This document shows, one piece after another, positions 1-11,914 of a stretch of 64,000 bases of DNA (the stretch's first letter is position 1; every line of letters begins with the position of its first letter). Source of the stretch: Budorcas taxicolor (lineage: Eukaryota; Chordata; Mammalia; Artiodactyla; Bovidae); NCBI RefSeq assembly GCF_023091745.1, contig NC_068928.1, positions 13,844,001 to 13,908,000 of the forward strand, in the 5' to 3' direction. A model generated the notes under the pieces. That model had not been told where the DNA came from. It saw only the letters and a list, made by a program, of their open reading frames with translations, and ran no database searches. Position numbers and translations under genes: made by a program.

Positions 1-177
1 CGCTCAGGTTTGTTCTCTTGCGCAGTCATCGTTTTTCATATTAGCGTTCTCTGCTAAGTCACGAGCCCCTTGAGGGAAGAGATTGTTTCTCATTCATCAT
101 CAAATCCCTATGCCCAGCAGACTGTGCAGAACATAAATATTTAGTAAGTGACTTGGCCTAACGCTTGTCAAACTCAT

Positions 178-290
178 CACCAGCAAATATTTATTGAGGA
201 CAACTTCTATGCAGTGATTCCACTAAGCAGTAGTGGGCATAAAGATGAATGAGACCTCATTCCCACTCTCAGGGTTTATGCTAGAGTCAG
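178..290 (-). mobile_element. L2 LINE 3' fragment
   Basis: It contains the antisense L2 tail phrase 'caaatatttattgag' followed by diverged matches to the rest of the tail. Old and degenerate. Confidence 0.55.
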
Positions 291-1913
291 GGAGACCCAG
301 AGAAGCTTCCCTTGCTAGGAGGTCAGAGGAAGGGGCAGGGGCTGGAACTGGGGACCCCGGGGAATCTGGCCACCAAAGTTTGCCAAAATGTAAACTCACT
401 GTGGATGCCCCCAGACCCAGATAACCATTCTCTGTGCATCTCTGTATATTTCAGGGTGGAGCTGCTCACTTACCGACGATCTACATGTCTGACTTTCCCT
501 ATGTGATTCCGTGACTTTGTCTCAAACAAGTGAATAAAACCTAAAAAGTAGAGTCTCTGCTTGGGAAGAATTTCTCAACCATTTGGTCCTGAGAACCAAC
601 GAAGTGAAACTTGTCCCCGAGGAACCCCACCCAGAGCCACACTTGTGAGCTGGGCCTGTGTTGTTTGGTTTGAGCTCTCCAGGGATTTTGAGGCCAGAGC
701 TGCCACCGCCCTCCAGAGAAAGGAAGGAGGAAATGGAGATGCCATTCTGAAGTTCAGGCTACCCCAACACAGCTCAACACCTCTGTGCTGGCCACCAAGA
801 ATAGAGAAAACAATAGTGGCGTTATAACTCTTCCTCTCGGACAGAAGACTTTATATCTCCAAGAGCCTGGGAGGAAAACAAGTTAATCTCTTGGGGTCCC
901 AGAGAGGCTAGACAATGTGAGGGCCCATTGCCGGACTGATGCCATTCTCTCATCAAGGACATCTTCACTGCATGGACTGAGGGTCTAGCAGTACTCAGGG
1001 ACAGTGGGAGCACTGTCAGTGGGTGGCATTTTCCGTGTGACTCTTTTAGGCTAGTGTTTCTGAAACTGTTCTACTCGAGTAACATTAGTGGCAGAGAAGA
1101 GTGAACCTCACACTTCTTTTTGGGCCTGAGGCTTAAGATCACTCAAACAGGAAATTTCTTTGACGCCCCATATTTGATCTTAAAAATGCATGTAACTTTT
1201 ATATTTTCTACCATGACCTTTGAGGTTAAAATTACTTATCTCTGAATAAAATGGATGCTCCAAGATGAACTATGTTTCTTATTGCTTCTTGGACTCCCTG
1301 ACTCACTGGCCTGTATCCCAATTTGAGAAGAAGGATGCCTTTCAGGATATCAGACCCAGACACCCATTCCAACCCAAAGTGGACCTCTAACACACTTGGA
1401 TGGCCCACACCCTTGATCCCAAACCACTCTTCCGGGTTTGTCCTATGCTGCCCTGTTGACACGTTCCTCCAGTCTGACCCTGGGGGACCATCCCTTCACC
1501 TCTGGATTTATCCTGGTCCCTCTAGTAGAATTTGGAGATATGCTGGCCAGTAACCCCACTCTTCAGATGTCTAGAGGCAATGGCTCTAAACTTTTTTGCA
1601 ATCTCCTTCACAGAGCATGCACACGGCAGTACGTATGAGATCCTGCGCGGGGTCAAAAATAACTCCTAAAATGGATCCTTAATGAACTCATATCTAAAAG
1701 GTTCTCGGCTAGGGACTGTCCTTGCAATGGCTGTGGCAGGCTTTGCTTACCCTGATACAACTGCTCCACTGTACAAGGGACTGTACAAGGAAATTAGGAA
1801 TCAAGGATGCCTGCTTACGTGACGATGCAGAAGTTAGGGGATCTCAAGTTCAGAGGAGATTTATCATGGATTCACTATATCAATGGATTTCAACTTTCAA
1901 AAGAAGTGCCACT

Positions 1914-2080
1914 AATTCATTTATTCATTCATGAAGTTGCTCTTCATTCAACAGCCTCTTACAGAGAATCTACTGTGTACCAGGCACTACACAAGGTACT
2001 GGAGGTGCAGTGGTAAATAAGGATAACATGGTCTGGGCCCTCTTAGAACTTGCTAGTAGTAGATAGAACGAAATGGTCTC
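1914..2080 (-). mobile_element. L2 LINE 3' fragment
   Basis: ATTC repeats are followed by 'ctactgtgtaccaggcac' and the 'aaggatAACATGGTctgg' style of the antisense L2 tail. Confidence 0.7.
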
Positions 2081-2387
2081 CAGGAAGCAAATAGAAGGAG
2101 CTCAGATGGACCAAGCCCAGGGCTTTCTGCCACTGACCGCTGCTGCCTTGGGTGTTACACTCATAGCATAACGATACAGTGAGATGGTCCGGAACTAAGT
2201 CAGAGTAAGGGTGAATTGCCTGCAACTCTTCCTTGAAAGGTTAAAAAAACATAAAATGAAATTTCCTTCTAAGTCTCCTGACCTGCCCAACTGCCCCAGA
2301 GACAATGCACCCAACCCTAAGTGTGCAAGCACGCCCTAGAGTGAGGAAACTCATGGTTTCATATAATCCTCTCATTAGAGCAGCCAC

Positions 2388-2660
2388 AGGAGAAGGCAAT
2401 GGCACCCCACTCCAGCACTCTTGTCTGGAAAATCCCATGGACGGAGGAGCCTGATAGGCTGCAGTCCATGGGGTCGCTAGGAGTCGGACACGACTGAGCG
2501 ACTTCACTTTCACTTTTCACTTTCACGCATTGGTGAAGGAAATGGCAACCCACTCCAGTATTTTTGCCTGGAGGATCCCAGGGACGGGGGAGCCTGGTGG
2601 GCTGCCGTCAATGGGGTCACACAGAGTCAGACACGACTGAAGCAACTTAGCAGCAGCAGC
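2388..2660 (+). mobile_element. BovA2 dimeric SINE
   Basis: Two BovA units in tandem end in an AGC-repeat tail. It is flanked by a perfect 11-bp target-site duplication AGAGCAGCCAC (2377-2387 and 2661-2671), so this is a complete, fairly young insertion. Confidence 0.93.
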
Positions 2661-3839
2661 AGAGCAGCCACGTGAATTGGTACCAGGCTCTCCTCCATGT
2701 CACAGACACAGACCCCAAGGTCTTGGAGAAGGGACACAGCCTATGGAAGCCCCCTTGGCCAGGTTAGGCCCGGGATCGGGTTTACACGGGGAGGGGAGTG
2801 GGGCAGAGTGGGGCCTAATTGTGATTCTTGACTCTACCGAACAGTGCTGGGCTGGAAGCTCCCATAACTCGCCAGACAGATGCCCATAGTTCCGGAGACA
2901 CTAACCACAGACCCTTATCTTTTCTCCCTAGGACCTGTTCTGGTCTGATGGCACTCGTCCTGAAAGCTCTAAACTCTAGAACTCAGCCAAGAGCTGGTGG
3001 ACAATGGGAACCTGGGCTTTGGAATACATCTAAACCACCCCACAGCCTGTTTCCTCCCTGAAGACTGCCCAGTGACCCCTAAACCCCTGGATTGTTCATA
3101 AGAAATCTAGTGCGGCCTTGGCAGCTTCTTGGGTTGCCACCCTTTTCACCCTTCAACACTAGATTCTCTGCATCTTAGCCTGCATTGCCCTGTACAGGAC
3201 AATTCAACCGAATCCAGAGTCAGTTAGGTTGTATAGCTAATCATGTGTAGAGTCACCTTCTTATGACATTAAGACCTCCAGGGCAGCCACTGAAAAGTCT
3301 TATGAGGTCTGCTAATTCCCCTGCGAGCGAGGAATGTGTTTATTCTTCCAAGGGGCAAAGATCCCCCACTCAAAGTGACGCTGCCACATTGTGTAACCAG
3401 GAACACGGGTTGTTGCTGATGTAAACAAATGGCCTGGGACAGACCTGCCAGGAGCCCGGGCTCCTTTTCCCAGAGGTGTTTCTTATGAATGGTTGTGCCC
3501 AGTGAAGCAATTTCCTGCCTTGTAAATTTCTGCCCAGCAAACCACATCTCCTATCTAGCACTGCCTGGCTCTGGGTCATAAAACAATTCCCCAGAGACCA
3601 ATCAGAGCCTGATCAGGAGTCCTTGAGTAACAGGAAAATTACCCTCCGCCTGCAGACGTAATGACACTCTACAAGCTAGTGGCTTTGCAGTTTCTGAACG
3701 TAAACATCACATGCCTTACCCCATGCCTCAGCTCTGCTCATCTGAGATGTGGGGCCCACATATCTGATTCTTAGGCCTTAGTTCACTTCTCAGAGGCACT
3801 GGCTGGCTAGTGACCCATTACCTTGACCCAAGGACCTAC

Positions 3840-4120
3840 CGGAGAAGGCAATGGCACCCCACTCCAGCACTCTTGCCTGGAAAATCCCATGGACGGGGGA
3901 GCCTGGTGGGCTGTAGTCCACGGGGTCACTAGGAGTCAGACATGACTGAGCGACTTCACTTTCACTTTTCACTTTCATGCATTGGAGAAGGAAATAGCAA
4001 CCCACTCCAGTGTTCTTGCCTGGAGAATCCCAGGGTAGGGGGAGCCTGCTGGGCTGCTGTCTATAGGGTCGCACAAAGTCGGACACGACTGAAGCGACTT
4101 AGCAGCAGCAGCAGCAGCAG
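3840..4120 (+). mobile_element. BovA2 dimeric SINE
   Basis: A complete dimer with an (AGC)n tail, flanked by the 8-bp duplication GGACCTAC (3832-3839 and 4121-4128). Confidence 0.93.
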
Positions 4121-4434
4121 GGACCTACAGCCTGGAGAACATATTTCAGTGTGTCCGATCATGATTTGCAGAGCCAGGGCAAGAGAATCTCAGGCAGGGG
4201 GGTCGTGGGCACAGGGAAGACAGAACTTTTGGGCGGAGACCATACTGGAACTGATTTGGACTTTCTTTTTGCATTTTGTGGGCCGTCGGTCTGAAGTGTT
4301 TTCCCACCCCCTCCACCATCTGCCTAGTGAACTGACATTCATTCATGATGCAGTTCAAGTGTCCTCCAGGGAAACTTCTCTGATTTCCACCCAAACAAGA
4401 TTTCCTCCACTGTCCTACCACTCTATCTTCTAAC

Positions 4435-4593
4435 ACTGACATAACACATTGGTCATGATAACTTGCTAATTTTTCTGTCTCCCCAGCCAGGTAGGCAACT
4501 CCTTCAAGACATCTTGGAACCTGCAGTACCCACCACTGTGCCCAGCTCAAGTCAGTGTGCAGAAGACATTTGTTGGATGAATGAGTGAATGGG
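4435..4593 (+). mobile_element. L2 LINE 3' fragment
   Basis: Sense-strand L2 end, with 'catttgttggatgaatgag' as the tail. Confidence 0.6.
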
Positions 4594-4785
4594 CATCTAT
4601 TATGTATCTCTCTGCCACACTTAAGAGGCTTTATATATGAAGCATGTACAAAGAATATTGTCAAAGGTATGAAGCTCTGGGTTAAGCCAGTAAAGAGAGG
4701 CATAACCTTCTGTCCTTGAGAAGTCTGCAATCTTGCTATATTTCTTCGGGTGATAGGAATATTTGCCAAAGGTATAGAGATCAGA

Positions 4786-5001
4786 GGGCTTCCCAGGTGG
4801 TGCTAGTGGTAAAGAACCCACCTGCTAATGCAAGAGAATTGGGTTCAATCCCTGGGTTGGGAAGATCCCCTGGAGGAGGGCATGGCAACCCATTCTAGTA
4901 TTCTTGCTTGGAGAATCCCATGGACAGAGGAGCCTGGTGGGGTATAGTCCAAAGAGTCAGAAATAGACATGACTGAAGTGACTTCGCGCACATGCATGTA
5001 G
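4786..5001 (+). mobile_element. Bov-tA SINE
   Basis: A tRNA-Glu-like head joined to one BovA unit. The flanking duplication is AGAGATCAGA (4776-4785 and 5002-5011). Confidence 0.92.
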
Positions 5002-5097
5002 AGAGATCAGACTCACAGGTTGACAGAAGTGGTTTGTTTTTATTGTTGGTTTTTCTTTTTGAGTGTCAGCTCAGAAGCCAGAATGGGTTGCAAGCTT

Positions 5098-5229
5098 GTC
5101 TGCTGCTGCTAAGTTGCTTCAGTCGTGTCCAACTCCTAGCGACCCCATGGACTGCAGCCTACCAGGCTCCTCTGTCCATGGGATTTGCCAGGCAAGAGTA
5201 CTGGAGTGGGTTGCCATTGCCTTCTCCTC
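5098..5229 (-). mobile_element. BovA monomer SINE
   Basis: A single antisense BovA unit starts from the 'ctgctgctgctaagttgc' tail. It is half of a normal BovA2. Confidence 0.9.
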
Positions 5230-5454
5230 CAAGCTGGTCTAACTAACCCTAATACTGAACTTGCCATAAGACATTACCTAGGACCTCTGTTTTCCTCTCT
5301 TTCCTTTCTTGTGACCCCCATTTATAACAGTAATAACAATGACTTGCTCCTTCTTTTGAAGCTTGGGAGGCCCAGACAGAGGTGGTGGTAGGTATTCACT
5401 GGGGTCATTTTCCAGGCATACAACTAGTAAACTCTGTGACATAGATATACACAT

Positions 5455-5585
5455 GCATTCACTCAAAAAATGTTTACTGAGCGCCTAATGCATACCAGGT
5501 ATTAGATGTTGGGGACAAAACAGTGAATAAAACTTTAAGCCCCCATGCTCACAGAACTTACACTTCAGTTAGGGGCAGGCATTCA
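5455..5585 (-). mobile_element. L2 LINE 3' fragment
   Basis: Antisense L2 tail: 'tgtttactgagcgcctaatg', then an ACAGTGAATAAAAC-like stretch. Confidence 0.75.
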
Positions 5586-5644
5586 GTGACAATGGGGATG
5601 GGGAGCATCGTGTTCTTTCTCACATGGTCCACAAAGACTGGATG

Positions 5645-5870
5645 CAAATAACTAACATTTAGTGCAGACTTTCTCATGTACCAGGTAAAGGACTTGATCC
5701 ACCTTGTATCTCATTTAATCCCTACAACAACCCCATTTTCAGATAATACAACAGGTTCAGAGATGTTAAGCACCCTTCCCAAGCTTACACAGCTGGTAAG
5801 TGGTAGAGCCAGGATTTGAACTTCAGTTTGCCTGACTCGCCCAACCTGAGCTCCTCATCACGACTCTGTA
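5645..5870 (-). mobile_element. MIR SINE
   Basis: Antisense MIR core: 'ctcatttaatccctacaac', 'cacagctggtaagtgg' and 'agccaggatttgaac'. Confidence 0.8.
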
Positions 5871-6210
5871 TGGCAGAAGTAAATATTTACCAGCTGAACA
5901 AAGGGCTGGATGAATGGTTAACCATCACTACAGTAGCAGCCTGTTGTTTTGCTTCCATGATACAAACGTGAGCACCATGTTTAAGTTTTTCATTTACTAA
6001 CTGTGTCAAGCTTTTCCAAAGTGTGACTCCACAGAAGGTAGATTTCACAGAGATGAACAAACAAATATCTTTCTCCTCATCATCTGTGTTTCCTGGGGAA
6101 GGCAAGCTATTTTACAGAAATAATCATGAATTATCATTGATAAAGCTGTGCCAAAGAAATTAGCACCTGCAGTTTTCTTTCCTGGGTTTGTGGTAAAGTC
6201 TGTATTAGAC

Positions 6211-6243
6211 TGTGCGTGTGTGTGTGTGTGTATGCACGCACAC
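6211..6243. repeat. (TG)n microsatellite
   Basis: A short, slightly interrupted TG run sits at the tail of the next Bov-tA, a usual place for SINE-seeded microsatellites. Confidence 0.9.
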
Positions 6244-6245
6244 AT

Positions 6246-6452
6246 GCCTAGTGGCTCAGCTGTGTCTGACTCTTTGTGGCCCCTCTTGGACCGCAGCCTG
6301 GAAAGCTTCTCCGTCCATGGAATTTTCATTCAAGAATATTGGGACGGGTTGCCATTTCCTACCCCAGGGGATCTTCCTGAGCCAGGGATTGAACCCGTAT
6401 CTCCTGCATTGGCAGACAGATTCTTTAACCGCTGAGCCACCTGGGCAGCCCA
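6246..6452 (-). mobile_element. Bov-tA SINE
   Basis: Antisense BovA unit followed by the antisense tRNA head 'gagccacctgggcagccc'. Confidence 0.9.
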
Positions 6453-6484
6453 TTAGGCTGTATAACAACCCCCCAGAATATCAG

Positions 6485-6922
6485 GTCTGAATCTTTGGGA
6501 GTCGTCAAGGACTGCTGTCAAGGACTCTTTTCCTTATAGGCAAAGAATCTTGGCAGATGTGATGAAGGAAAAATATCCTGGATAGTCTGGGTGGGCCCTA
6601 CATGTGATGACATGCATCCTTAGAGGGAGGAGGAAGAGGGAGATTTGACCACAGGAGGGAGGACAGTGTGACCGGAGAGGCAGGGACTGGAATGACATGG
6701 CTGTTAAGCCAGGGACCTGGGAGGCTGCTAGAGCTGTAGGAGGCAAGGCACAGGTTCTCCTCTACAACCTCTGGGGGCGAGTTGGCCCTGCCAACACCTG
6801 GCTTGGGCCTGAAGACACTGATTTCGGACTTCCAGCCCCAGACTGTCAGAGTATATATTTCTAGTGTTTTAAGCCCTTGAGCATGTGGTCATTTGTTAGA
6901 GCAGCTACAGGGAACTAATACA
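6485..6922 (+). mobile_element. MaLR-like LTR remnant
   Basis: Old LTR-like sequence with the 'gtgggccctacatgtgatgac' type of internal block and a 'gagcagctacagggaactaatacag' type of end. It resembles the mammalian ERVL-MaLR (MLT1-type) group; the exact family is uncertain. There is no coding part. Confidence 0.5.
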
Positions 6923-7015
6923 GTTCTTCCAGAGAAGGAGACAGCAGGGAGAACAAATTTTTGACCACCAGTGTAGGTGATTCAGAATTACGCTCTCCTT
7001 TAAAATTAAAAAATA

Positions 7016-7095
7016 TGAGGTTGGCCAAAAAATTCATTTGGGTTTTTCACAACATCTTATGGAAAAACTCAAGTGAATATTTGGTCAACCCAATA
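7016..7095. mobile_element. Mariner-derived hairpin MITE
   Basis: About 80 bp forms an imperfect palindrome: the left arm 'ggttggccaaaaaattcatt' is matched by a right arm ending 'ggtcaaccca'. This is the ruminant counterpart of MADE1-type elements made only of the two terminal inverted repeats of a mariner. It abuts an L1 tail. Confidence 0.8.
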
Positions 7096-7424
7096 GAATT
7101 ACCACATGATCCAGCAAATCCGACTCCTGGGCATATATCTAGATGAAACTCTAATCTAAACAGATCCATGAACCCCTATGTTCATAGAAGCATTATTCAC
7201 AATAGCCAAGACATGGAAGCAACCTAAATGTCTATCAACAGATGAACGGATAAAGAAGATGTGGTGCCTATGTACGATGGAATACTACTCAGCCATAAAA
7301 AGAATGAAATGACGCCATTTGCAGCAACAGGGACGCCACTAGGGGTAAACGAAGTAAGTTAGAAAGAGAAAGACAAATACGACGTGATATCACTTGTATG
7401 TGGAATCTGAAATACGACAGAGTA

Positions 7425-8432
7425 CTTCCCTGATGGCTCAGTTCAGTTCAGTCCAGTTGCTCAGTCGTGTCCGACTCCTTGCAACCCCATGAATCGCAGC
7501 ACACCAGGCCTCCCAATCCATCACCATCTCCTGGAGTTCACTCAGGCTCATGTCCATCGAGTCGGTGATGCCATCCAGCCATCTCATCCTCGGTCGTCCC
7601 CTTCTCCTCCTGCCCCCAATCCCTCCCAGCATCAGACTCTTTTCCGATGAGTCAACTCTTTGCATGAGGTGGCCAAAGTACTGGAGTTTCAGCTTTAGCA
7701 TCATTCCTTCCAAAGAAATCCCAGGGCTGATCTCCTTCAGAATGGACTGGTTGGATCTCGTTGCAGTCCAAGGGACTCCCAAGAGTCTTCTCCAACACCA
7801 CACTTCAAAAGCATCAATTCTTCGGTGCTCAGCTTTCTTCACAGTCCAACTCTCACATCCATACATGACCACTGGAAAAACCATAGCCTTGACTAGACAG
7901 ACCTTTGTTGGCAAAGTAATGTCTCTGCTTTTGAATACGCTATGTAGGTTGGTCATAACTTTCCTTCCAAGGAGTAACCGTCTTTTAACTTCATGGCTGC
8001 AGTCACCATCTGCAGTGATTTTGGAGCCCAAAAAATGAAGTCTGACACTGTTTTCGCTGTTTCCCCATCTATTTCCCATGAAGCGATGGGACCAGATGCC
8101 ATGATCTTCATGGCTCAGTGGTAAACAATTGCCCGTCAGTGCAGGAGACATGGGTTTTATCCCTGGTCCGGAAGGATGTCACTTGCCGTGGAGGAAATGA
8201 ACCCACGTACCACAACTGTGGAGCTTGTGTTCTAGAGCCTGGGAGCCTGGGCTAGCGTGCAGCAGCTAAGGAAGCCCGCATACTCTAGAGCCTGTGGTCC
8301 ACAACAAGGGAAGCCGCCATGGTGAGAAGCCTGCACGCTGCCAAGAGAGAGCAGCCCCCAGTCTCTGCAACTAGAGGAAGCCTGCACACAGCAACAAAGG
8401 CCCAGTGCAGTCCAAAATATATCAGTGAGTAA
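7425..8432 (+). mobile_element. CHR-1-type SINE interrupted by BovB
   Basis: The tRNA-like head 'cttccctgatggctcagt' is separated from its continuation ('ggtaaacaattgcccgtc', from 8120) by the BovB. The 3' part has the repeated 'gcaactagag' and 'gcctgtggtccacaac' phrases of CHR-1. Confidence 0.8.
7443..8109 (-). mobile_element. BovB (RTE) LINE, 5'-truncated
   Basis: About 0.67 kb of the 3' end, flanked by a perfect duplication ATGGCTCAGT (7433-7442 and 8110-8119). The minus strand still has an open frame for the C-terminal end of the BovB reverse-transcriptase ORF (motifs MYGCESWTVKKAEHRR, YFGHLM, GRRRRGRPRMRWLDGITDSM). It is truncated and cannot be autonomous. Confidence 0.93.
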
Positions 8433-8839
8433 CTTAAATATCACACAGATGAAACAGATGCAGACTCCTGGACACGGAGAACAGGCTTATGGTCGCCAAG
8501 GGGGACGGGTTTGGGGGAGTGGTGGAGTGGAAGGTCAGAGCTAGCAGACGTAAGCTATTCTATATGGAAGAGACAACAAGATCCTACTGTGTAGCACAGG
8601 GAGCTATAGCCAATATCCTGTGATAAACTATAACGGAAAAGAACACAAAGCCTGAATCACTTGGCTGCACAACAGAGATGAACAGAACACTGTAAATCAA
8701 ATATACTCAATTCAAAAAAAACCATTTATTCTGTTTCTAGTCAAGATGCCTCCAAGAAATCCCTGTCTTGGAAAGCGAGGGGATCCCCCTACCGGAATGA
8801 CTCCACCTCCTTCTCCACCTCCACCTCCTTCTCTCAGCT

Positions 8840-9032
8840 TTGTGTTTCTTTTCGTTACCTATCAATCAGTATCTGGCATATTGTATAATTTGCTTATTTC
8901 ATTATCGTTGGCTCCCTTCCAGTTGACTGTAAGCCCCATGGGAAGAGGAACATTTTTTTTAAACTGCTTTTCTCTCCATGCCCAGAAGAGTAAGTAGTAA
9001 GCACCCAATAAATGTTTATTGGATGAATATCA
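8840..9032 (+). mobile_element. L2 LINE 3' fragment
   Basis: Sense tail with 'gactgtaagccccatggg' and 'caataaatgtttattggatg'. Confidence 0.75.
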
Positions 9033-9430
9033 GATGTCAGGTTACTGTCACCTGGAGAGCCCTGACATCACAGCACGACATACTACCCAGATGCTTCCTA
9101 AAGTGCCAGGTTACAAAATGCCTGACACAGAGTCTTTGTCCAGGTAATACTGCCTTCTGTAGCATCAATTTCTATCTCCTGCTTTGCTCAGGCCCCAGAC
9201 CTTGGAATCCTCTTTGATGTCACAGAAAAACTATCAGAAAATTCTAGTGCCTGCAGATCCTCTCCCTTTAAAACCATATCCACAATCAGACAGGCTCTCC
9301 TCACCTCCACCGCCAGCCCCTGGTGTCAGGCTCCAGTGATGCAATGACTTCCTGATGGTCTCCTTGCTGTCACTCTTGGGCCTTCCCTACAACTCAGCAG
9401 CCAGAGGGATCCTTTTAAAGCATAAACCAG

Positions 9431-9582
9431 GGACTTCTCTGGTGGTCCAGTGGGTAAGATGCTGTGCTTCCAATGCAGGGGGCCCAGGGTTTGATCCCCA
9501 GTCAGGAAACTAGACTCTGCATGTTGCAACTAAGAGCCCACATGTGGCAACGAAGATACGGCACAGCCAAAAAAAAAAAAAG
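9431..9582 (+). mobile_element. CHR-2-type SINE
   Basis: Head 'gggacttctctggtggtc', internal 'tgcatgttgcaactaag', then a poly-A tail. It is inserted in L2. Confidence 0.88.
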
Positions 9583-9972
9583 CAAAATCTTGCCCCTGCT
9601 CTGCTCACAACTTCCTGATGGCCTCCAGCTCCCTCGGAATAAAAGTCCTTCCAGTAGCTCATAGCAGTCTGTGCAAATGTGACAAACTCCTCGTCGTTGG
9701 TCCTCACCCCCAGCCAGCACTCTGCTCACCCCCTGACCCTCCCTCTCACTCAGCTCTGTAGCTCCAGTCTCCCTGCTGCACTTTTCATAGATTTAAGTCA
9801 CCTGACATGACCATACACACATGCCATCCTCACTGCCTGCCTCCCTAACGACTGTGTGAAGCCCACAAGGGGAAATGAACTTTCATCTACTTGATTCATT
9901 GATGTATTCTCGGGGTCTAGAACAATGGTGCCTGGCACACAGTAGATGTCAGGATTTCTTTTCTTTCTCTGT

Positions 9973-10081
9973 TCTTTGGCCATGTAGCATGTGGGATCTT
10001 AATGCCCCAACCAGGGATTGAACCTGCATTCTCTGCATTGCAACTGCAGAGTGTTAACCACTGGACTATCAGGGAAGTCCC
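9973..10081 (-). mobile_element. CHR-2-type SINE
   Basis: Antisense copy ending 'ggactatcagggaagtccc', inserted near the end of the L2. Confidence 0.88.
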
Positions 10082-10525
10082 AGTAAGTATTTCTTGAATA
10101 AATAAATGAGAAATATTATCTGGGGCTAGATGATGTTTCCAAAAGCAAAGGGATACGCAGAGGCTTTTTAATGGCTTAGGAAATCAGGCATGCTTTCCTT
10201 AGACTGTGATTTTTTTTTTTTTTTGTCTTTTAAAAAATAACTTTATCTTTTTATCCCTTTCATTATTAATTGGAAATCATTTAATATAATTGCTTTATTA
10301 AGGATGTCTGAACAATAGAGCACAGGAAGGAAACCAGCCTTTGGAGGATATCCCAGTATGTATCTAATGAGACAATTAAGTGTGTGGAATCTGCAAAGAA
10401 ATTTTGTGTGGTCTGTTGGCATATGCATATATATACAGACTGCAAAAAACCTGCTTTGACGATTTCTGCTTTTGATGCCATCCCTACCTCATGTTTGTTC
10501 TGCTCATTCTTCTTTAGAAAGTGGG

Positions 10526-10690
10526 AAACCGCCTGCAATGCAGGAGACCTGGGTTCGATCCCTGGGTTGGGAAGATCCCCTGGAGAAGGGAAAGGCTACC
10601 CACTCCAGTATTCTGGCCTGGGGATTTCCATGGTGTGTATAGTCCATGGGGTTGCAAAGAGTCAGACATGACTGAGCGGCTTTGAAAAGA
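10526..10690 (+). mobile_element. Bov-tA SINE, 5'-truncated
   Basis: It starts inside the tRNA head ('cctgcaatgcaggagacc') and runs to 'gactgagcggctttg'. Confidence 0.88.
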
Positions 10691-10818
10691 AAGGGAAAAA
10701 ACTGGTCATCCAGGCGTGTGTGAAGGTCTGCATACCCCAAAGATTCATTAATAAAATACTGTCATGTTATAAATCTTATCTGACAGTCTAGTATTTGCCC
10801 AGCTGTAATGACCTCTGT

Positions 10819-10901
10819 ATGAAAGAGAGAGACAGACAGACTGAGACAGAGAGAGACAGAGAGGCAGAGAGAAGGAGGGAAGGAGGGAGACAGGGAGGGG
10901 C
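10819..10901. repeat. GA-rich purine tract
   Basis: About 80 bases almost all A/G on the plus strand, with GAGACAGA-type units. Confidence 0.85.
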
Positions 10902-11701
10902 TTTATAGACATTTTATTTAGCTGATTGCAACTTCTTGTAAATATTCAGTCTGTTTGAAACAACTGGGAAATGTTTAAAGTATTTTTAAAAACATGGATT
11001 TGTCACTGTGTGGCAAATCCACTGTGTGGTCCATTATTGGCAATCTGTTCAGAGCAGATTTCAGTGGCGTTTATTTGAATTATTTCCTCATTCACAGGGG
11101 ACACCTCAGCTCTGACTGTCCTTGGGAGGAAGCTCACTCCCACCTCTTCCTGACCCACTGTTCCTAGATCCTTGTATTTCCCATGACCACCCCACCACCA
11201 CCAATGCCCTCCACCTTTAGGAGCTGATAGCCGGCTTTAATCCTAGCTTCCTGGCCCTCTGTCGTCTCCTCCCGATCATCCCCACCTTTTATCTTCTTCT
11301 TCCCCTAAAGAGACAGACTCCCCAGTCAACCCTGCCCTCTCTCTCCTCAGACCTCTTCTCCCTGACTCATCCTTGGTTCTCTGCTCGGTTGGTCATGTAC
11401 CATAGACATGAGCAAAATCATTTCACCAACTATTGGCAGTTTTCTTTACCAAACATCACATTTGTGATGAGGGTATCTGGAAAGATCAACCAGGTCCAGA
11501 AGAATATATGAGAAGGCACTCTGGAATTGTCATTTATAACCTTATTGCTACTTCTATCTTGGGCATGACTTTAGAAAAGGTGTATGGATTCATTACATAT
11601 TCTAATGTATTATCTATAGATTATAAGATAAAGTCAAGCATGTATCTGCTGATACTTTTTAAGTTGACCCATCTTTATACTTAAAAATGTCTCTTAATAG
11701 T

Positions 11702-11905
11702 AGGCTTCCCTGGTGGCTCAGATGGTACAGAATCTGCCTGCAGTGCAGGAGACCTGTGTTTGATCTCTGGTTGGGAAGATCCCGTGGAGAAGGAAGTGGC
11801 AACCTGCTCCAGTATCCTTGCCTGGAGAATCCCAGAGGAGCTTGGCGGGCTTCAGCACATGGGGTCACAAAGAGTTGAAGAGAACTGAGCGACTATCACT
11901 CACTC
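11702..11905 (+). mobile_element. Bov-tA SINE
   Basis: Head 'ggcttccctggtggctcag' through 'actgagcgactatcact'. Confidence 0.9.
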
Positions 11906-11914
11906 TGGGGTGAG

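Larger units (their letters stand above)
7096..8730 (+). mobile_element. L1 3' end, split by nested insertions
   Basis: The ORF2 end and 3' tail of an L1 are present in two pieces (7096-7424 and 8433-8730), including 'ggaatactactcagccat' and 'actgtgtagcacagggag'. The gap holds a CHR SINE that itself holds a BovB. Confidence 0.85.
9320..10115 (+). mobile_element. L2 LINE 3' part, split by two SINEs
   Basis: The L2 phrases 'cttttaaagcataaacca', 'cctgatggcctccagctcc' and 'gtgcctggcacacagtag' occur in order and are interrupted by CHR-2 elements in opposite orientations. Confidence 0.75.

Noticed and set aside
2640..2665. (AGC)n runs as CRISPR-like or coding polyglutamine repeats
   Set aside because: They are the ordinary tails of BovA2 SINEs, seen also at 4100-4120, 12867-12884 and 50089-50103.
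4146..4769. 207-codon minus-strand open frame
   Set aside because: Covers an L2 fragment and unassigned sequence; no known motif and no plausible splice structure.
7438..8151. 237-codon minus-strand open frame as a host gene
   Set aside because: It is the C-terminal end of a truncated BovB retrotransposon reverse transcriptase plus flanking SINE, not a host gene.
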